A DNA stretch of 36,380 bases from RGZA01 sp964568585 (GCA_964568585.1 CAZMQI010000018.1:1-36380); one strand, 5' to 3'; counted from the first letter of the stretch, positions 15,883-25,204 are shown. Notes: generated by a model not told the origin, from the letters alone. Numbers and translations: made by a program.

Positions 15883-17291
15883 ACGCCATCCTTTCCCTAT
15901 CATATCTGGTTTCCGGCATTTGCTTTATCATGGCATTGCGTGGGCTTTCATCACCTGAAACAGCCAAGTCCGGCAATATGTACGGCATGTTCGGCATGGC
16001 GCTGGCCATTGTCACTACGCTGTTCCTGCTGCCCAACATTATTCCGCAGATTTCGTATCATCTGATCATCGCGGGCGTGGTTATTGGCGGTGCCATCGGC
16101 ACCTTCATCGCCTACCGCATTCAAATGACGGCATTGCCCCAATTGGTGGCTGCATTCCATTCCCTTGTCGGTTTGGCGGCTGTGTTTGTTGCCATCGCAG
16201 CGTTCCTGTCACCCGAAGCTTATGGCATCGGTGTTGCCGGAAACATCCACGGCGGCAGCTTGGTGGAAATGGGGCTTGGCCTTGCAATTGGTGCCATCAC
16301 CTTTACAGGTTCCATCATCGCGTTCGGTAAATTACAGGGGCTGATTTCCGGTAAGCCCGTGACATTCCCGTTGCAACATGCCTTCAATGCATTGCTTGGC
16401 ATTTCTATCGTTGTGTTGATTGTTCTGTTGGTGCTTCAACAAAGCGTGCCGATTATCATCGCACTTGCCGTGGTTTCGTTATTGCTTGGCATCTTGCTGA
16501 TTATTCCGATTGGCGGCGCTGATATGCCGGTTGTGATTTCGATGCTCAATTCCTATTCGGGTTGGGCAGCATGTGGTATCGGCTTTACCCTGCAAAATCC
16601 TTTGCTGATTATTACGGGTGCTTTGGTGGGGGCCAGCGGTGCCATCCTTTCCTACATCATGTGCAAAGGCATGAACCGTTCCATTTTCAACGTCATTCTT
16701 GGTGGTTTTGGCGCGGAAAGTGGCGGGGCTAGTGCGGGAGGCAGTGCAGCAGACAGACCTGTGAAATCCGGTTCAGCGGAAGATGCAGCCTTCATCCTCA
16801 AAAACGCATCCAGTGTTATCATTGTTCCCGGTTATGGTATGGCAGTCGCGCAGGCACAACACGCGCTTCGTGAAATGTGCGATTTATTGAAGAAGGAAGG
16901 CGTTACGGTGCGTTATGCCATCCATCCTGTGGCTGGCCGTATGCCCGGCCATATGAACGTGCTCTTGGCAGAAGCGAATGTTCCATACGATGAAGTATTT
17001 GAGCTTGATGAAATCAACCGTGATTTCGGCATGAGCGATGTGGCATTCGTGATTGGCGCAAACGACGTGACCAATCCGGCCGCAAAGACTGACCCTAAAT
17101 CACCGATTTTTGGCATGCCCATTCTGGATGTTGAAAAGGCGAAAACAGTTCTATTCGTCAAACGCTCCATGGCGTCAGGCTATGCAGGCGTTGAAAACGA
17201 ATTATTCTATCGCCCCAACACCATGATGTTGTTCGGTGATGCGAAGAAAATGTGCGAATTGATCGTTAAATCAATTGGCGGCGGCCACTAA
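15879..17291 (+). CDS. pntB: NAD(P) transhydrogenase subunit beta
   Basis: PntB carries the remaining membrane helices of the proton channel and the NADP(H)-binding domain III. The 470 residues have about eight or nine hydrophobic segments in the first 270. A Gly/Ser/Ala linker follows at about 276-290, then domain III from about 300 with VIIVPGYGMAVAQAQH, the HPVAGRMPGHMNVLLAEA region and IGANDVTNPAAK. All are standard family features, and the length is typical. The 3' end overlaps the convergent cysteine hydrolase gene by 21 bases, so the two stop regions interleave. Confidence 0.96.
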   Translation: MNAILSLSYLVSGICFIMALRGLSSPETAKSGNMYGMFGMALAIVTTLFLLPNIIPQISYHLIIAGVVIGGAIGTFIAYRIQMTALPQLVAAFHSLVGLAAVFVAIAAFLSPEAYGIGVAGNIHGGSLVEMGLGLAIGAITFTGSIIAFGKLQGLISGKPVTFPLQHAFNALLGISIVVLIVLLVLQQSVPIIIALAVVSLLLGILLIIPIGGADMPVVISMLNSYSGWAACGIGFTLQNPLLIITGALVGASGAILSYIMCKGMNRSIFNVILGGFGAESGGASAGGSAADRPVKSGSAEDAAFILKNASSVIIVPGYGMAVAQAQHALREMCDLLKKEGVTVRYAIHPVAGRMPGHMNVLLAEANVPYDEVFELDEINRDFGMSDVAFVIGANDVTNPAAKTDPKSPIFGMPILDVEKAKTVLFVKRSMASGYAGVENELFYRPNTMMLFGDAKKMCELIVKSIGGGH

Positions 17292-17945
17292 GTGGCGTCG
17301 CTTAAATCGTTGTTCTGCATTCGGTGCTAATGGCGCGATGGGCATGCTTTTCAATATGCGGTATAGTTCGGCTAAACGAATAACACTGCCAATATCCTTG
17401 TACATGTTTTTATGAATTTCTGCCCGTGCTGCATCATCATAATGGCAAGTGCCATCGCTGTATCCCCTGATCAGTTCTGATGCGAACCCAACGTTTAATC
17501 CGGCTTTCTTTGCGCCTTCACCTGTTTCCAGAATACACGCTTCGGCATAAATTCCGCCGAGGATGACGGTATCAATCCCTTGATCTTCAAGTCTTTCCTT
17601 AAGGTTCGACAATTCAAATGCATCATTTAATCGTTTGAAAAGGACTGCATCGCCATGTGGCAGTTCGTATGAGAAGACGGAGAAAATTTCCTGTGGTGTA
17701 TCATTGAGGATCACGTGGCGCTGCGAAAACGCACGCATGCCATAAGATTGCTTTGTTGTGGGGTCGCCGCGACCAACATGAACAGCAGCAATTTTGCCCG
17801 TGGATTGTTCAAGCAGCGCATCGACGCTATTCAGCAATCGCGATTGCGCCACTAAACGGTTCAGATAATAAAGCTGCATATCAACAAGTAATAATGCGGC
17901 TCGTCCGTTCTCAATCTTCTGTGCTAGTTGGTCAACGCCAAGCAT
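17271..17945 (-). CDS. Isochorismatase-family cysteine hydrolase
   Basis: This is a cytoplasmic hydrolase of the isochorismatase-like superfamily (224 residues), which includes nicotinamidases, isochorismatases and related amidases. The triad is visible: Asp22 in LLVDMQ, Lys104 in VLFKRLNDAF, and Cys137 in GIYAEACI. The nicotinamidase metal-site histidines are not clear, so the substrate is open. The proximity of NAD(P) transhydrogenase tempts a nicotinamide link, but that is only context. It lies downstream of trpC on the same strand after 63 bases, and its 3' end overlaps pntB by 21 bases in convergent orientation. Confidence 0.82.
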   Translation of the reverse strand: MLGVDQLAQKIENGRAALLLVDMQLYYLNRLVAQSRLLNSVDALLEQSTGKIAAVHVGRGDPTTKQSYGMRAFSQRHVILNDTPQEIFSVFSYELPHGDAVLFKRLNDAFELSNLKERLEDQGIDTVILGGIYAEACILETGEGAKKAGLNVGFASELIRGYSDGTCHYDDAARAEIHKNMYKDIGSVIRLAELYRILKSMPIAPLAPNAEQRFKRRHLVAAAN

Positions 17946-18008
17946 CTGCAGTCCTGAAATGGGGTCTTTTTCAGGTATATCGCGTTTTTATGAAATTATA
18001 AGCAGGAA

Positions 18009-18821
18009 TTAGATTAACAATGCTTTGGTCGCAGCGGCTACATCGTTTGACTTTAATAAATTCTCCCCGATGAGGAAGCACGAAACCCCTGTTTTCTTAA
18101 GATAATCGATATCCCCATGATTACGGATGCCGCTTTCGCTCACAAATAAATGGGGTGATTTTGCAGCTGTGGCGCGGGTAATCAAACGACCCGTGGTCGC
18201 CAGATCAATCTGTAGGGTTTTGAGATTACGGTTGTTGATACCAATCATTGTGTTGGTGATGCCGTGTGCCAAAGGCAAGGCTCTGTCCAGTTCTTCTTCG
18301 TCGTGCACTTCAATCAGGATGCTTAAATCATACGCGCTGGCGGTAGCGATGAGTTCTTTGGCCTGTGCATCTGATAAGCACGCCATAATCAGCAGCACAC
18401 AATCAGCGCCAAGCGCACGGCTTTCCACGATTTGATACGGCTCAATCATAAAGTCTTTACGCAACACGGGCAGGGCGCATGCCGCACGCGCGGTCTTTAA
18501 ATGGCTATCTTCGCCTTGGAAAAATGGCGTATCAGTCAGGATGGAGAGACATGTCGCACCTGCTTGTTCATAGGTTTTTGCGATTTTAGCAGGATCGAAA
18601 TTTTTTACAATTAAGCCGGCGCTGGGCGATGCTTTTTTTACTTCGGTGATCAGTGCAGTTTTGCCACCTGCATGCTTGGCGGCAAGGCTGCGATAAAATG
18701 GGCGAAGGGCAGGGGCGGCTTCTGCATCCGCTTCCACGGAGGAAAGGGATTTTTTCGCTTTGCAGGCGGCAACATGTTTTTTCTTATCAGCAATGATTTT
18801 GGTCAATACATTATCGGTCAT
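18009..18821 (-). CDS. trpC: Indole-3-glycerol phosphate synthase
   Basis: TrpC closes the indole ring in tryptophan synthesis by converting carboxyphenylaminodeoxyribulose phosphate to indole-3-glycerol phosphate. The 270-residue single TIM barrel shows ALITEVKKASPSAG near residues 55-68, VLRKDF near 119-124, IGINNRNL near 194-201 and the C-terminal VSESGI segment, all phosphate- or substrate-binding signatures of the family. It is monofunctional, because trpF is a separate gene at 35.5-36.1 kb. It starts nine bases after the trpD stop and is the last trp gene of this unit. Confidence 0.95.
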   Translation of the reverse strand: MTDNVLTKIIADKKKHVAACKAKKSLSSVEADAEAAPALRPFYRSLAAKHAGGKTALITEVKKASPSAGLIVKNFDPAKIAKTYEQAGATCLSILTDTPFFQGEDSHLKTARAACALPVLRKDFMIEPYQIVESRALGADCVLLIMACLSDAQAKELIATASAYDLSILIEVHDEEELDRALPLAHGITNTMIGINNRNLKTLQIDLATTGRLITRATAAKSPHLFVSESGIRNHGDIDYLKKTGVSCFLIGENLLKSNDVAAATKALLI

Positions 18822-18830
18822 AAAAAATAA

Positions 18831-19841
18831 TCACTCATTTGTAATTTGTATAAGTTTTTCGAGCGCAGCTTTTGCTTTGCCGTTATCAATGGTTTCTGCT
18901 GCAATGCCAAACCCGTCTTTAATATTCTTAGCTTTCCCGCCAATAATAAGGCCCGCGGCCGCATTCAGGCATACGATGTCACGATATGCTCCTTTTTCGC
19001 CACTCAGCATGCGTTTGAAATGTGCGGCATTGGTTTTGGCATCGCCGCCTTTAAGCTGTTCCAGCGTTGCTATCTTCACACCTTCCTTGGTTGGCGTGAT
19101 GTCAAAGCTACGTAAGGCTTCACGCACCTGTTCCACCACATAGGTATCGGTCGTGGTGGTGATTTCATCCATCCCGTCGCCGCCATGCACGATCCAGACA
19201 TGTTCACTGCCAAGCGTTTGTAGAATGCGTGCCATCGGGTCGCACCAGTTTTTATCGAACACACCAATCACTTGCCGACGCACGCGCGCGGGGTTGGTGA
19301 GTGGGCCGATTAAATTAAAAATAGTACGAAAACCAAGTTCGGCGCGGATGGCCGAAACATTCTTCATCGCGGCGTGGTAAATCGGCGCATGTAGAAAACA
19401 TACGTTTGATGCATCTAATGCTTTACGCATGCGGTTGGCTGCAACATCAATCTTGATGCCTAATTCTGAAAGAATATCAGATGACCCGCTGCGGCTGGAA
19501 ACCGCGCGGTTACCGTGCTTGGCCACTTTGACGCCAGCCCCCGCCAATACAAACGCTACAGCGGTTGAAACGTTTACTGTGCCGTGTTGGTCGCCGCCAG
19601 TACCGCATACATCCACGCTATCTTCTGCGCCGGGGAAGATGGTCATACGAATGCGTAAGGCGCGTACGGCGCCCAATACTTCATCGGTTGTTTCGCCGCG
19701 TTGGTGCAGGGCTGTAAGAAATGCGGCCGTTGAAATAGGGGAAACATCACCGTTCAGAATGGAATTGAACGCATCCTGACTTTCCTGCGCGGTAAGTCTT
19801 CCGCCATCTGCGACGTATTTTGTAATATCTTTAAAAATCAT
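18831..19841 (-). CDS. trpD: Anthranilate phosphoribosyltransferase
   Basis: TrpD transfers the phosphoribosyl group from PRPP to anthranilate. Visible motifs are the PRPP-binding VDVCGTGGDQHGT, the VKVAKHGNRAVSSRSGSSD stretch, and the conserved LGFRTIFNLIGPLTNPA region. The frame extends upstream to an ATG at 19871. The ATG at 19841 has a GGGG ribosome site at the right distance, lies eight bases after the trpG stop, and gives the usual family N-terminus (336 residues), so I chose it. The gene is the middle member of trpG-trpD-trpC. Confidence 0.95.
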   Translation of the reverse strand: MIFKDITKYVADGGRLTAQESQDAFNSILNGDVSPISTAAFLTALHQRGETTDEVLGAVRALRIRMTIFPGAEDSVDVCGTGGDQHGTVNVSTAVAFVLAGAGVKVAKHGNRAVSSRSGSSDILSELGIKIDVAANRMRKALDASNVCFLHAPIYHAAMKNVSAIRAELGFRTIFNLIGPLTNPARVRRQVIGVFDKNWCDPMARILQTLGSEHVWIVHGGDGMDEITTTTDTYVVEQVREALRSFDITPTKEGVKIATLEQLKGGDAKTNAAHFKRMLSGEKGAYRDIVCLNAAAGLIIGGKAKNIKDGFGIAAETIDNGKAKAALEKLIQITNE

Positions 19842-19851
19842 TTTGCCCCAC

Positions 19852-20424
19852 TTATTTGGATAGCTCCACAAAGTTCTTCAGCATCTCGTGACCATGTTCG
19901 GAAACAATGCTTTCAGGATGAAATTGCACGCCGTGTATCGGTAATGTCCTGTGTTGCAAGCCCATAATCAGGCCTTCGGCGTTCTCGGCGGTCACCACAA
20001 GATCTGATGGCAGCGTGCTTTTTTCAACAATCAATGAATGATACCGCGTCGCTTTCAGCGGGGATGCGATGTTCTTGAATATGCCTTTGCCGTTATGGGT
20101 AATCACATCGGTCTTGCCATGAACGGGCAGGGGCGCACGAATAACCTTGCCGCCAAATGCTTGGCCAATGGCCTGATGCCCTAGGCAAACGCCTAGCAAA
20201 GGTAATGATTGCTTTGCTGCAAGCGCGATCACATCCAGACAAATGCCAGCTTCGCTTGGGCTACATGGCCCTGGTGATAGAATAATACCGCTGGGTTTCA
20301 ATTCGAGTGCTTGTGCCGCTGTTAAAGCGTCGTTGCGCTGCACTTGCACATCCGCACCAACCTCACTCAGGTAATGGAAGAGATTGTATGTGAACGAGTC
20401 GTAGTTATCGATGAGCAGGAGCAT
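19852..20424 (-). CDS. trpG: Anthranilate synthase glutaminase component
   Basis: This is the class I glutamine amidotransferase that delivers ammonia to TrpE for anthranilate synthesis. The 190 residues begin with LLIDNYDSFTYNL and have the oxyanion segment SPGPCSPSEAG, the nucleophile Cys80 in LLGVCLGHQAIGQAFGG, and His169/Glu171 in VQFHPESI. PabA, of folate synthesis, is nearly indistinguishable in sequence and can be shared. The trpG-trpD-trpC linkage supports the trp role. The gene is separated from trpE by a small forward-strand gene, so its promoter probably lies between 20425 and 20660. Confidence 0.94.
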   Translation of the reverse strand: MLLLIDNYDSFTYNLFHYLSEVGADVQVQRNDALTAAQALELKPSGIILSPGPCSPSEAGICLDVIALAAKQSLPLLGVCLGHQAIGQAFGGKVIRAPLPVHGKTDVITHNGKGIFKNIASPLKATRYHSLIVEKSTLPSDLVVTAENAEGLIMGLQHRTLPIHGVQFHPESIVSEHGHEMLKNFVELSK

Positions 20425-20570
20425 GATTTTATTTTATGAGACGCGCTAAATCTTTGATAGGACAATTTGATAAGATTTGTAGCGGATTAGCCGAACTTGT
20501 TCATGTTAAAAACCAAATTGATTACAATAGCGGAACAATTACGTTTACCATTTTTTCCTTGAATTTTGCT

Positions 20571-20627
20571 TATAATTGTTGCATTGTTGCATCATTAGTT
20601 GATTAGTCAATTCGTTAATTTTGACTA
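20571..20627 (+). promoter_or_regulatory. AT-rich region with consensus -10 and a 7-bp dyad
   Basis: The 278 bases between trpG and the small HMA-like gene hold a perfect TATAAT (20571-20576). Downstream of it is an inverted repeat, TAGTCAA (20604-20610) and TTGACTA (20621-20627), separated by ten bases. No good -35 is placed 16-18 bases before the TATAAT. The dyad is about 75 bases before the likely start at 20703, as an operator or leader element might be. The same region must also contain the reverse-strand trpG promoter. Confidence 0.3.
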
Positions 20628-20702
20628 GCTGGCCAAGTTGTTTAGTCCCCCGTTGGTGTTGTGTTTGGTGCCTTTTATCAACCCTATGACCCGAGGCTTA
20701 TC

Positions 20703-20918
20703 ATGGCAAAAATCTATCGCGTAAGTGGCCTACAGACTTCCGGTTCTGCCAGCACGCTAGCAAGAGCAATCACCGCTATCGAAAAAGGTTTACGCGTTAG
20801 AGTAGATGCCGAACATGGCCTCGTCGATGTCAGGGGCTCTGTTAGCGACTTTATGGTTGCTGATGTCGTGAAAAAAGTCGGCTGCAAATATCTTGGTCTT
20901 CAAGAACTTCCAAAATAG
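20703..20918 (+). CDS. Small HMA-fold-like protein lacking the metal-binding CxxC
   Basis: The start at 20703 is preferred over the in-frame ATG at 20661 because a GAGG ribosome site precedes it. It gives a 71-residue protein with the beta-alpha-beta-beta-alpha-beta order of heavy-metal-associated domains. The pattern is a first strand ending in VSGL, a loop, helix LARAITAIEKG, strands LRVRVDAEHG and LVDVRG, helix VADVVKKVGCK, and a last strand. In metal-binding members the loop reads GMxCxxC. Here it reads GLQTSGSAS, so both ligand cysteines are missing, and the single Cys lies late in the chain. Metal binding of the usual kind is therefore unlikely. It lies on the forward strand between reverse-strand trpG and trpE. 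Function unknown; the fold assignment is an inference. Confidence 0.7.
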   Translation: MAKIYRVSGLQTSGSASTLARAITAIEKGLRVRVDAEHGLVDVRGSVSDFMVADVVKKVGCKYLGLQELPK

Positions 20919-20957
20919 TTCTCTCAACTCAATCCTGAAATCTACTTAGCTTCTTGC

Positions 20958-22469
20958 TTATTTAGCTTCTCTAAGGGCTTGCTCTGCTGCTTTGATTAAC
21001 GCGCGGGCTTTGGCTTCGCTTTCATTGTATTCATAGGCGGGATCGCTATCAGCAACCACACCGCCGCCTGCCTGAATATACATAGTTCCGTCTTTCACCA
21101 ATGCTGTGCGTAGCGCGATACAGGTATCAAGGCTGCCATTGGCGCCAAAATATCCCACACAACCGCCATAAGGCCCGCGGCGCGCGACTTCCAGTTCATC
21201 GATGATTTGCATGGCGCGCACCTTGGGTGCGCCGGACACGGTTCCGGCGGGAAAGCCTGCAAACAATGCATCCAGCGCATCATATTTATCGTCAATCGTG
21301 CCTTCAACATTGGAAACGATATGCATGACATGTGAATATAATTCAATCTGGAATTGTTCGGTTACCTTCACGCTGCCAATCTTGGCAACACGGCCAACAT
21401 CGTTGCGGCCCAAATCCAACAGCATTAAATGCTCTGCACGTTCTTTGGGGTCGGCCAATAAATCGGCTGACAGTTCCGTATCACTGCGATTACCCGAACC
21501 ACGCGGACGTGTGCCCGCAATCGGGCGAATGGTGACTTTGTTGTCGCGCAGCCGCACCAAGATTTCAGGGCTAGACCCCACCAATTGAAAATCACCAAGG
21601 TTCAAAAAGAACAGGAATGGGGAAGGGTTCAAGCGGCGAAGTGAGCGATACAGGGCAAAGGGCGGCAAGCCAAACGGCATTGAAAAACGTTGTGATAATA
21701 CGACTTGGAACACATCCCCTGCATGGATGTATTCCTTACCGCGTTCGACCATTTTATAGAATGTGTCGCGCGGCGTATTGGAAACGGGCGGTTTGATTTC
21801 AGTATTTGTGGCTTTCGGCTCAACCGGTAATGGGCCAGCCAATGCCGCGGTTGCATCACTCAAACGCTTTTGTGCGGCGGCATAAGCATCAGCAGCAGAT
21901 ACATTCTTATCAGGATAAACAGGGGTGATAAGGGTAATGCGGTTATCAATGCTATCAAACGCTGCAATCAAGGATGGACGCATTAAAATTGCATCATCCA
22001 AATTCAAATCATCGGGATTGGTATCTGGAATGGCTTCAATCTGCCGTATCATATCATAGCCAAGATAACCGAATAATCCCGCACTCATGGGAATAGGCGG
22101 AAAGCCTCCAATGGTATTGGGCGGCATATCAATACGACTTTCACGCAATAGTTCGCGCACGGCCTGAACCGGTTTGATGCTTTGTGTTTCAAACGATGTG
22201 GCGTTGGTCAATGCATTGCGATTGATGCTGCACGCATCGCGTTTGCATTTCCAGATGATATCGGGATTAAGCCCAATGAATGAATAACGGTCTTTGCGCG
22301 ATCCGCTAACTACGGATTCCAGAAGGAAGCTATATGCCTTGTTATCCGCCAGTTTCAGATAAGCGGAGATAGGCGTTTCCAAATCACTGACCAGGCTTGT
22401 CCATACAATTTGTGCTTTACCGTTTTGATAAAGATTATTGAAGGTTTCAGTTTTAGGTTCTACGCCCAT
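20958..22469 (-). CDS. trpE: Anthranilate synthase component I
   Basis: TrpE converts chorismate to anthranilate using ammonia from TrpG. The 503 residues include the N-terminal feedback region with LLESVVSGSRKDRYSFIG. The chorismate-binding domain (about 235-495) has DVFQVVLSQRF, the RPIAGTRPRG segment, ELYSHVMHIVSNVEG, and the FPAGTVSGAPKVRAM stretch, in the usual order for anthranilate synthase rather than isochorismate synthase. The start lies 17 bases after the ppiD stop, so trpE is probably transcribed from the ppiD promoter. There is no room for a trp leader peptide directly before it. Confidence 0.95.
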   Translation of the reverse strand: MGVEPKTETFNNLYQNGKAQIVWTSLVSDLETPISAYLKLADNKAYSFLLESVVSGSRKDRYSFIGLNPDIIWKCKRDACSINRNALTNATSFETQSIKPVQAVRELLRESRIDMPPNTIGGFPPIPMSAGLFGYLGYDMIRQIEAIPDTNPDDLNLDDAILMRPSLIAAFDSIDNRITLITPVYPDKNVSAADAYAAAQKRLSDATAALAGPLPVEPKATNTEIKPPVSNTPRDTFYKMVERGKEYIHAGDVFQVVLSQRFSMPFGLPPFALYRSLRRLNPSPFLFFLNLGDFQLVGSSPEILVRLRDNKVTIRPIAGTRPRGSGNRSDTELSADLLADPKERAEHLMLLDLGRNDVGRVAKIGSVKVTEQFQIELYSHVMHIVSNVEGTIDDKYDALDALFAGFPAGTVSGAPKVRAMQIIDELEVARRGPYGGCVGYFGANGSLDTCIALRTALVKDGTMYIQAGGGVVADSDPAYEYNESEAKARALIKAAEQALREAK

Positions 22470-22486
22470 TGATTACTACTTCATCA

Positions 22487-24364
22487 CTACATTGTGCCGT
22501 CATTGCCGCCTACTATGCGATCAAGACCTTCTTTGTCGCGTTCAACAGGATAAGCATCGCGGAGCGCGGATGTATATGCATCCAGATGCGTTGCAACTGC
22601 TTCTTGTTCCAGTTTGGATGTCAGCGGTTTTTTGCGTTCTTCGATTTCTTGCGCGGTTCCGGCGATAATATCTTTCACACGCACCACCAATTCGCCATCG
22701 GCGGTGGACACAACTGCCACTTCGCCTTTCTTCAAATCGAAGAGGGGCGCAAGTGCTTCGCGCGGCACTTCCTTTTGCTTTTTGTCATCAACAACTAATG
22801 GGCTCGATGTCTTTTTGCTAATCGCACTATCCGCAGAAATACTGGAAAATGGTTTACCTTCCTTCAAATCCTTGGAGATGCTTGTCGCAAGTTCAGTCGC
22901 CTTCTTGACTTTGGCATGCGCCACCCAATCCTGCTTTACGCGGTCTTTAACGGCGTCAAATTCTAGAACATGTATTGGAACCACCTTGTTGATATGCACC
23001 AATACGTAACCGCCTGCCTTGCTTTCCAATAGAGGTGAGGATTCACCCTCATTGTATTGGAAGGCTGCTTTCAACACTTCATCCTTGAACGGGATTTCGG
23101 TCTTTGCGTTATCGCCCGATTTATCCAACAAATCAAATTTGGCAATTGCTAAGCCTTGCGCCGAAGCAATATCCTGCAATGGCTTGTTCGCCGCCAACAT
23201 ATCATCGACCTTATTGGCGATTTGCACCATGCGTTCGGCGGATTGGTCCTTCTTCAATTGTTCGATGACCTGATCCTTGATTTCAGAAAATTCAGGTGAC
23301 TTTCCTGGCGTGATTTTCTCAACAACAAAAATATGCCAACCCATGTTGGATTGAATGGGGCCAATCATCTTGCCCTTTTCCGCAGTAAAGACCGCATCAT
23401 TCAACGTTGGGGGCAGTTCATTGCGCGTGATGCTCTCTACGGGAACAGCGTTTTCACCTTGTGCTTTTGCCACATATTTAAGGGTGGCTGGGTTTGCTGT
23501 TTCGGCGATTGCCTTGGCTTTGTCACCCGAACTTACCACCACCTGCAACATATTGCGTTTTTCAGGAATGTCGAATTCTGCTTTGCGTTCATCGAATGCT
23601 TTTTGGGCATCCTCAACACTTACATGAACATCCTTGCTTGCATCGGCTGGCGTCAGGGTCAGTACATCAAAGCTGCGGGTTTCAGCGGCCTTATAGTTAT
23701 CCTTGTTTTCATCGTAATATTTTTGTAATTCCGCATCATCGGGTGTCGCATCAACAGAAATATTCTTGGAATTAATCAGCACGGTTTCTGCAACACGCTT
23801 TTGGGCATAGGCAGCCGCTAAATCATTCATTAGGGCAGAAGGCGTAGTGATAGCGCCAGATAATGCGCGCACCATGATATTGCGTGCGGCAATCTGCTTT
23901 TGTGCATCAATGAACATCGCTTCATTCATGCCTTGGCTGGCCAATACCTGCTGAAACATTTCCTTGTTGAATGTGCCATCGGTATTACGAAGCTGTGGGG
24001 TGGATTCCAATGTACGGACGATTTCAGTGCTCGGAATGCGAAAGCCCAAACGGTTCGTTTCCATGTTCACGGTTGTAAGTGCCACGAGCTTATCGATGCT
24101 GCGGTCAAGAAAACCCATCTCGCGTGCTTTTTGGTTGGTAAAGTCGGGGCCAAGCAAGCCGCGCATTTTTGCTACTTCATTATCAAATTCGCGCTTTAAA
24201 ACGGATGCGCTTAATTTCGTGTCACCAACTTTAACAACCCAGTCTTTGGTCGACCCGCCGCGAAAAATATCGCCGATGCCCCAGATACCAAAGCTGAATA
24301 TCAACAGGACCAGCAAGGTCGATGAAACGAATGATTTGGATTTATCGCGTAATTGTTGCAGCAT
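22487..24364 (-). CDS. ppiD: Peptidyl-prolyl isomerase D-like periplasmic folding factor
   Basis: PpiD-type proteins are anchored in the inner membrane with a periplasmic chaperone and parvulin domain and assist newly exported proteins at the Sec exit. The 625 residues begin with a short cytoplasmic tail and one hydrophobic segment (about 15-33, ending in FSFGIWGIGDIFRGG). A SurA-like N-terminal chaperone region follows (about 40-200), then a parvulin domain at about 255-365 with the typical SNMGWHIFVVEKI segment, and a second chaperone-like part. The gene is divergent from tpiA and directly upstream of trpE, an order common in alphaproteobacteria. Confidence 0.9.
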   Translation of the reverse strand: MLQQLRDKSKSFVSSTLLVLLIFSFGIWGIGDIFRGGSTKDWVVKVGDTKLSASVLKREFDNEVAKMRGLLGPDFTNQKAREMGFLDRSIDKLVALTTVNMETNRLGFRIPSTEIVRTLESTPQLRNTDGTFNKEMFQQVLASQGMNEAMFIDAQKQIAARNIMVRALSGAITTPSALMNDLAAAYAQKRVAETVLINSKNISVDATPDDAELQKYYDENKDNYKAAETRSFDVLTLTPADASKDVHVSVEDAQKAFDERKAEFDIPEKRNMLQVVVSSGDKAKAIAETANPATLKYVAKAQGENAVPVESITRNELPPTLNDAVFTAEKGKMIGPIQSNMGWHIFVVEKITPGKSPEFSEIKDQVIEQLKKDQSAERMVQIANKVDDMLAANKPLQDIASAQGLAIAKFDLLDKSGDNAKTEIPFKDEVLKAAFQYNEGESSPLLESKAGGYVLVHINKVVPIHVLEFDAVKDRVKQDWVAHAKVKKATELATSISKDLKEGKPFSSISADSAISKKTSSPLVVDDKKQKEVPREALAPLFDLKKGEVAVVSTADGELVVRVKDIIAGTAQEIEERKKPLTSKLEQEAVATHLDAYTSALRDAYPVERDKEGLDRIVGGNDGTM

Positions 24365-24463
24365 GGGGGAGTTCGCTCTAAGTTATAGAAGTAATTCAAG
24401 AATGCGGACTATAAAGTCCTTTCTCCTCAAGAGCAATCCTAAGGAAAGGCCAAGGAAGATAGT

Positions 24464-25204
24464 ATGTCTAAACGGAAGTTAGTGGCAGGTAACTGGAAAA
24501 TGAACGGCCAGAGGGCAATGGCGGATAGCCTTGTTCGTGGTATTCGCTCGTCCTTGGCCGCAAAGCCATGTGAGGTGGATGTCGCCCTTTGCCCGCCCTA
24601 TCATTTGCTGGCGGATGTCGGCGCGGCCATATCCGGTACTGCTATGAAATTAGGCGCACAGGATTGCAGCGCATTGGCGGATGGCGCCTATACGGGTGAC
24701 ATCTCCGCAACCCAGCTCCGTGATATGTCGTGTGATTACGTTATTCTGGGTCATTCCGAACGCCGCGAAGTTCATAGCGAAACCAGCGAACAGGTGGCCG
24801 CAAAAATGGCGGCCGCTCATAAAGCTGGCCTAACGGTTATTGTCTGCGTTGGCGAAAAAGATGCCAAGATGGATGCCGCAACCCGCAACGGAATCGTCAA
24901 AGACCAAATTGCAAAATCACTGTCCGACAGTGCGGATGCAAAAAATACAGTTGTTGCATACGAACCTGTTTGGGCAATTGGCACTGGCCTTACGCCAACA
25001 AATGATGACATCACAACCATGCACCGCCTAATTGCGGAGTTTTTGCCTACAAAAGTCAAAGGCGCACGGATTTTGTATGGTGGTTCGGTAAAGGCTGATA
25101 ATGCAGAAACCATCCTTAAATTGCCTGAAGTCGATGGTGCGTTAGTAGGCGGGGCGAGCCTTAAAAAAGATGATTTTCTTAAGATAATCGCCGCTGCTGG
25201 CTAA
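24464..25204 (+). CDS. tpiA: Triosephosphate isomerase
   Basis: TpiA interconverts dihydroxyacetone phosphate and glyceraldehyde 3-phosphate in glycolysis. The 246-residue TIM barrel has the catalytic Lys12 in AGNWKMNG, His97 in ILGHSERR, and Glu167 in VAYEPVWAIGTG, followed by the phosphate-binding ILYGGSVKADNA and GALVGGASL. An AAGGAAG ribosome site precedes the ATG. The about 100-base region shared with ppiD contains a GGACTATAAAGTCC palindrome, which may hold the promoter or an operator. Identification is certain. Confidence 0.98.
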   Translation: MSKRKLVAGNWKMNGQRAMADSLVRGIRSSLAAKPCEVDVALCPPYHLLADVGAAISGTAMKLGAQDCSALADGAYTGDISATQLRDMSCDYVILGHSERREVHSETSEQVAAKMAAAHKAGLTVIVCVGEKDAKMDAATRNGIVKDQIAKSLSDSADAKNTVVAYEPVWAIGTGLTPTNDDITTMHRLIAEFLPTKVKGARILYGGSVKADNAETILKLPEVDGALVGGASLKKDDFLKIIAAAG

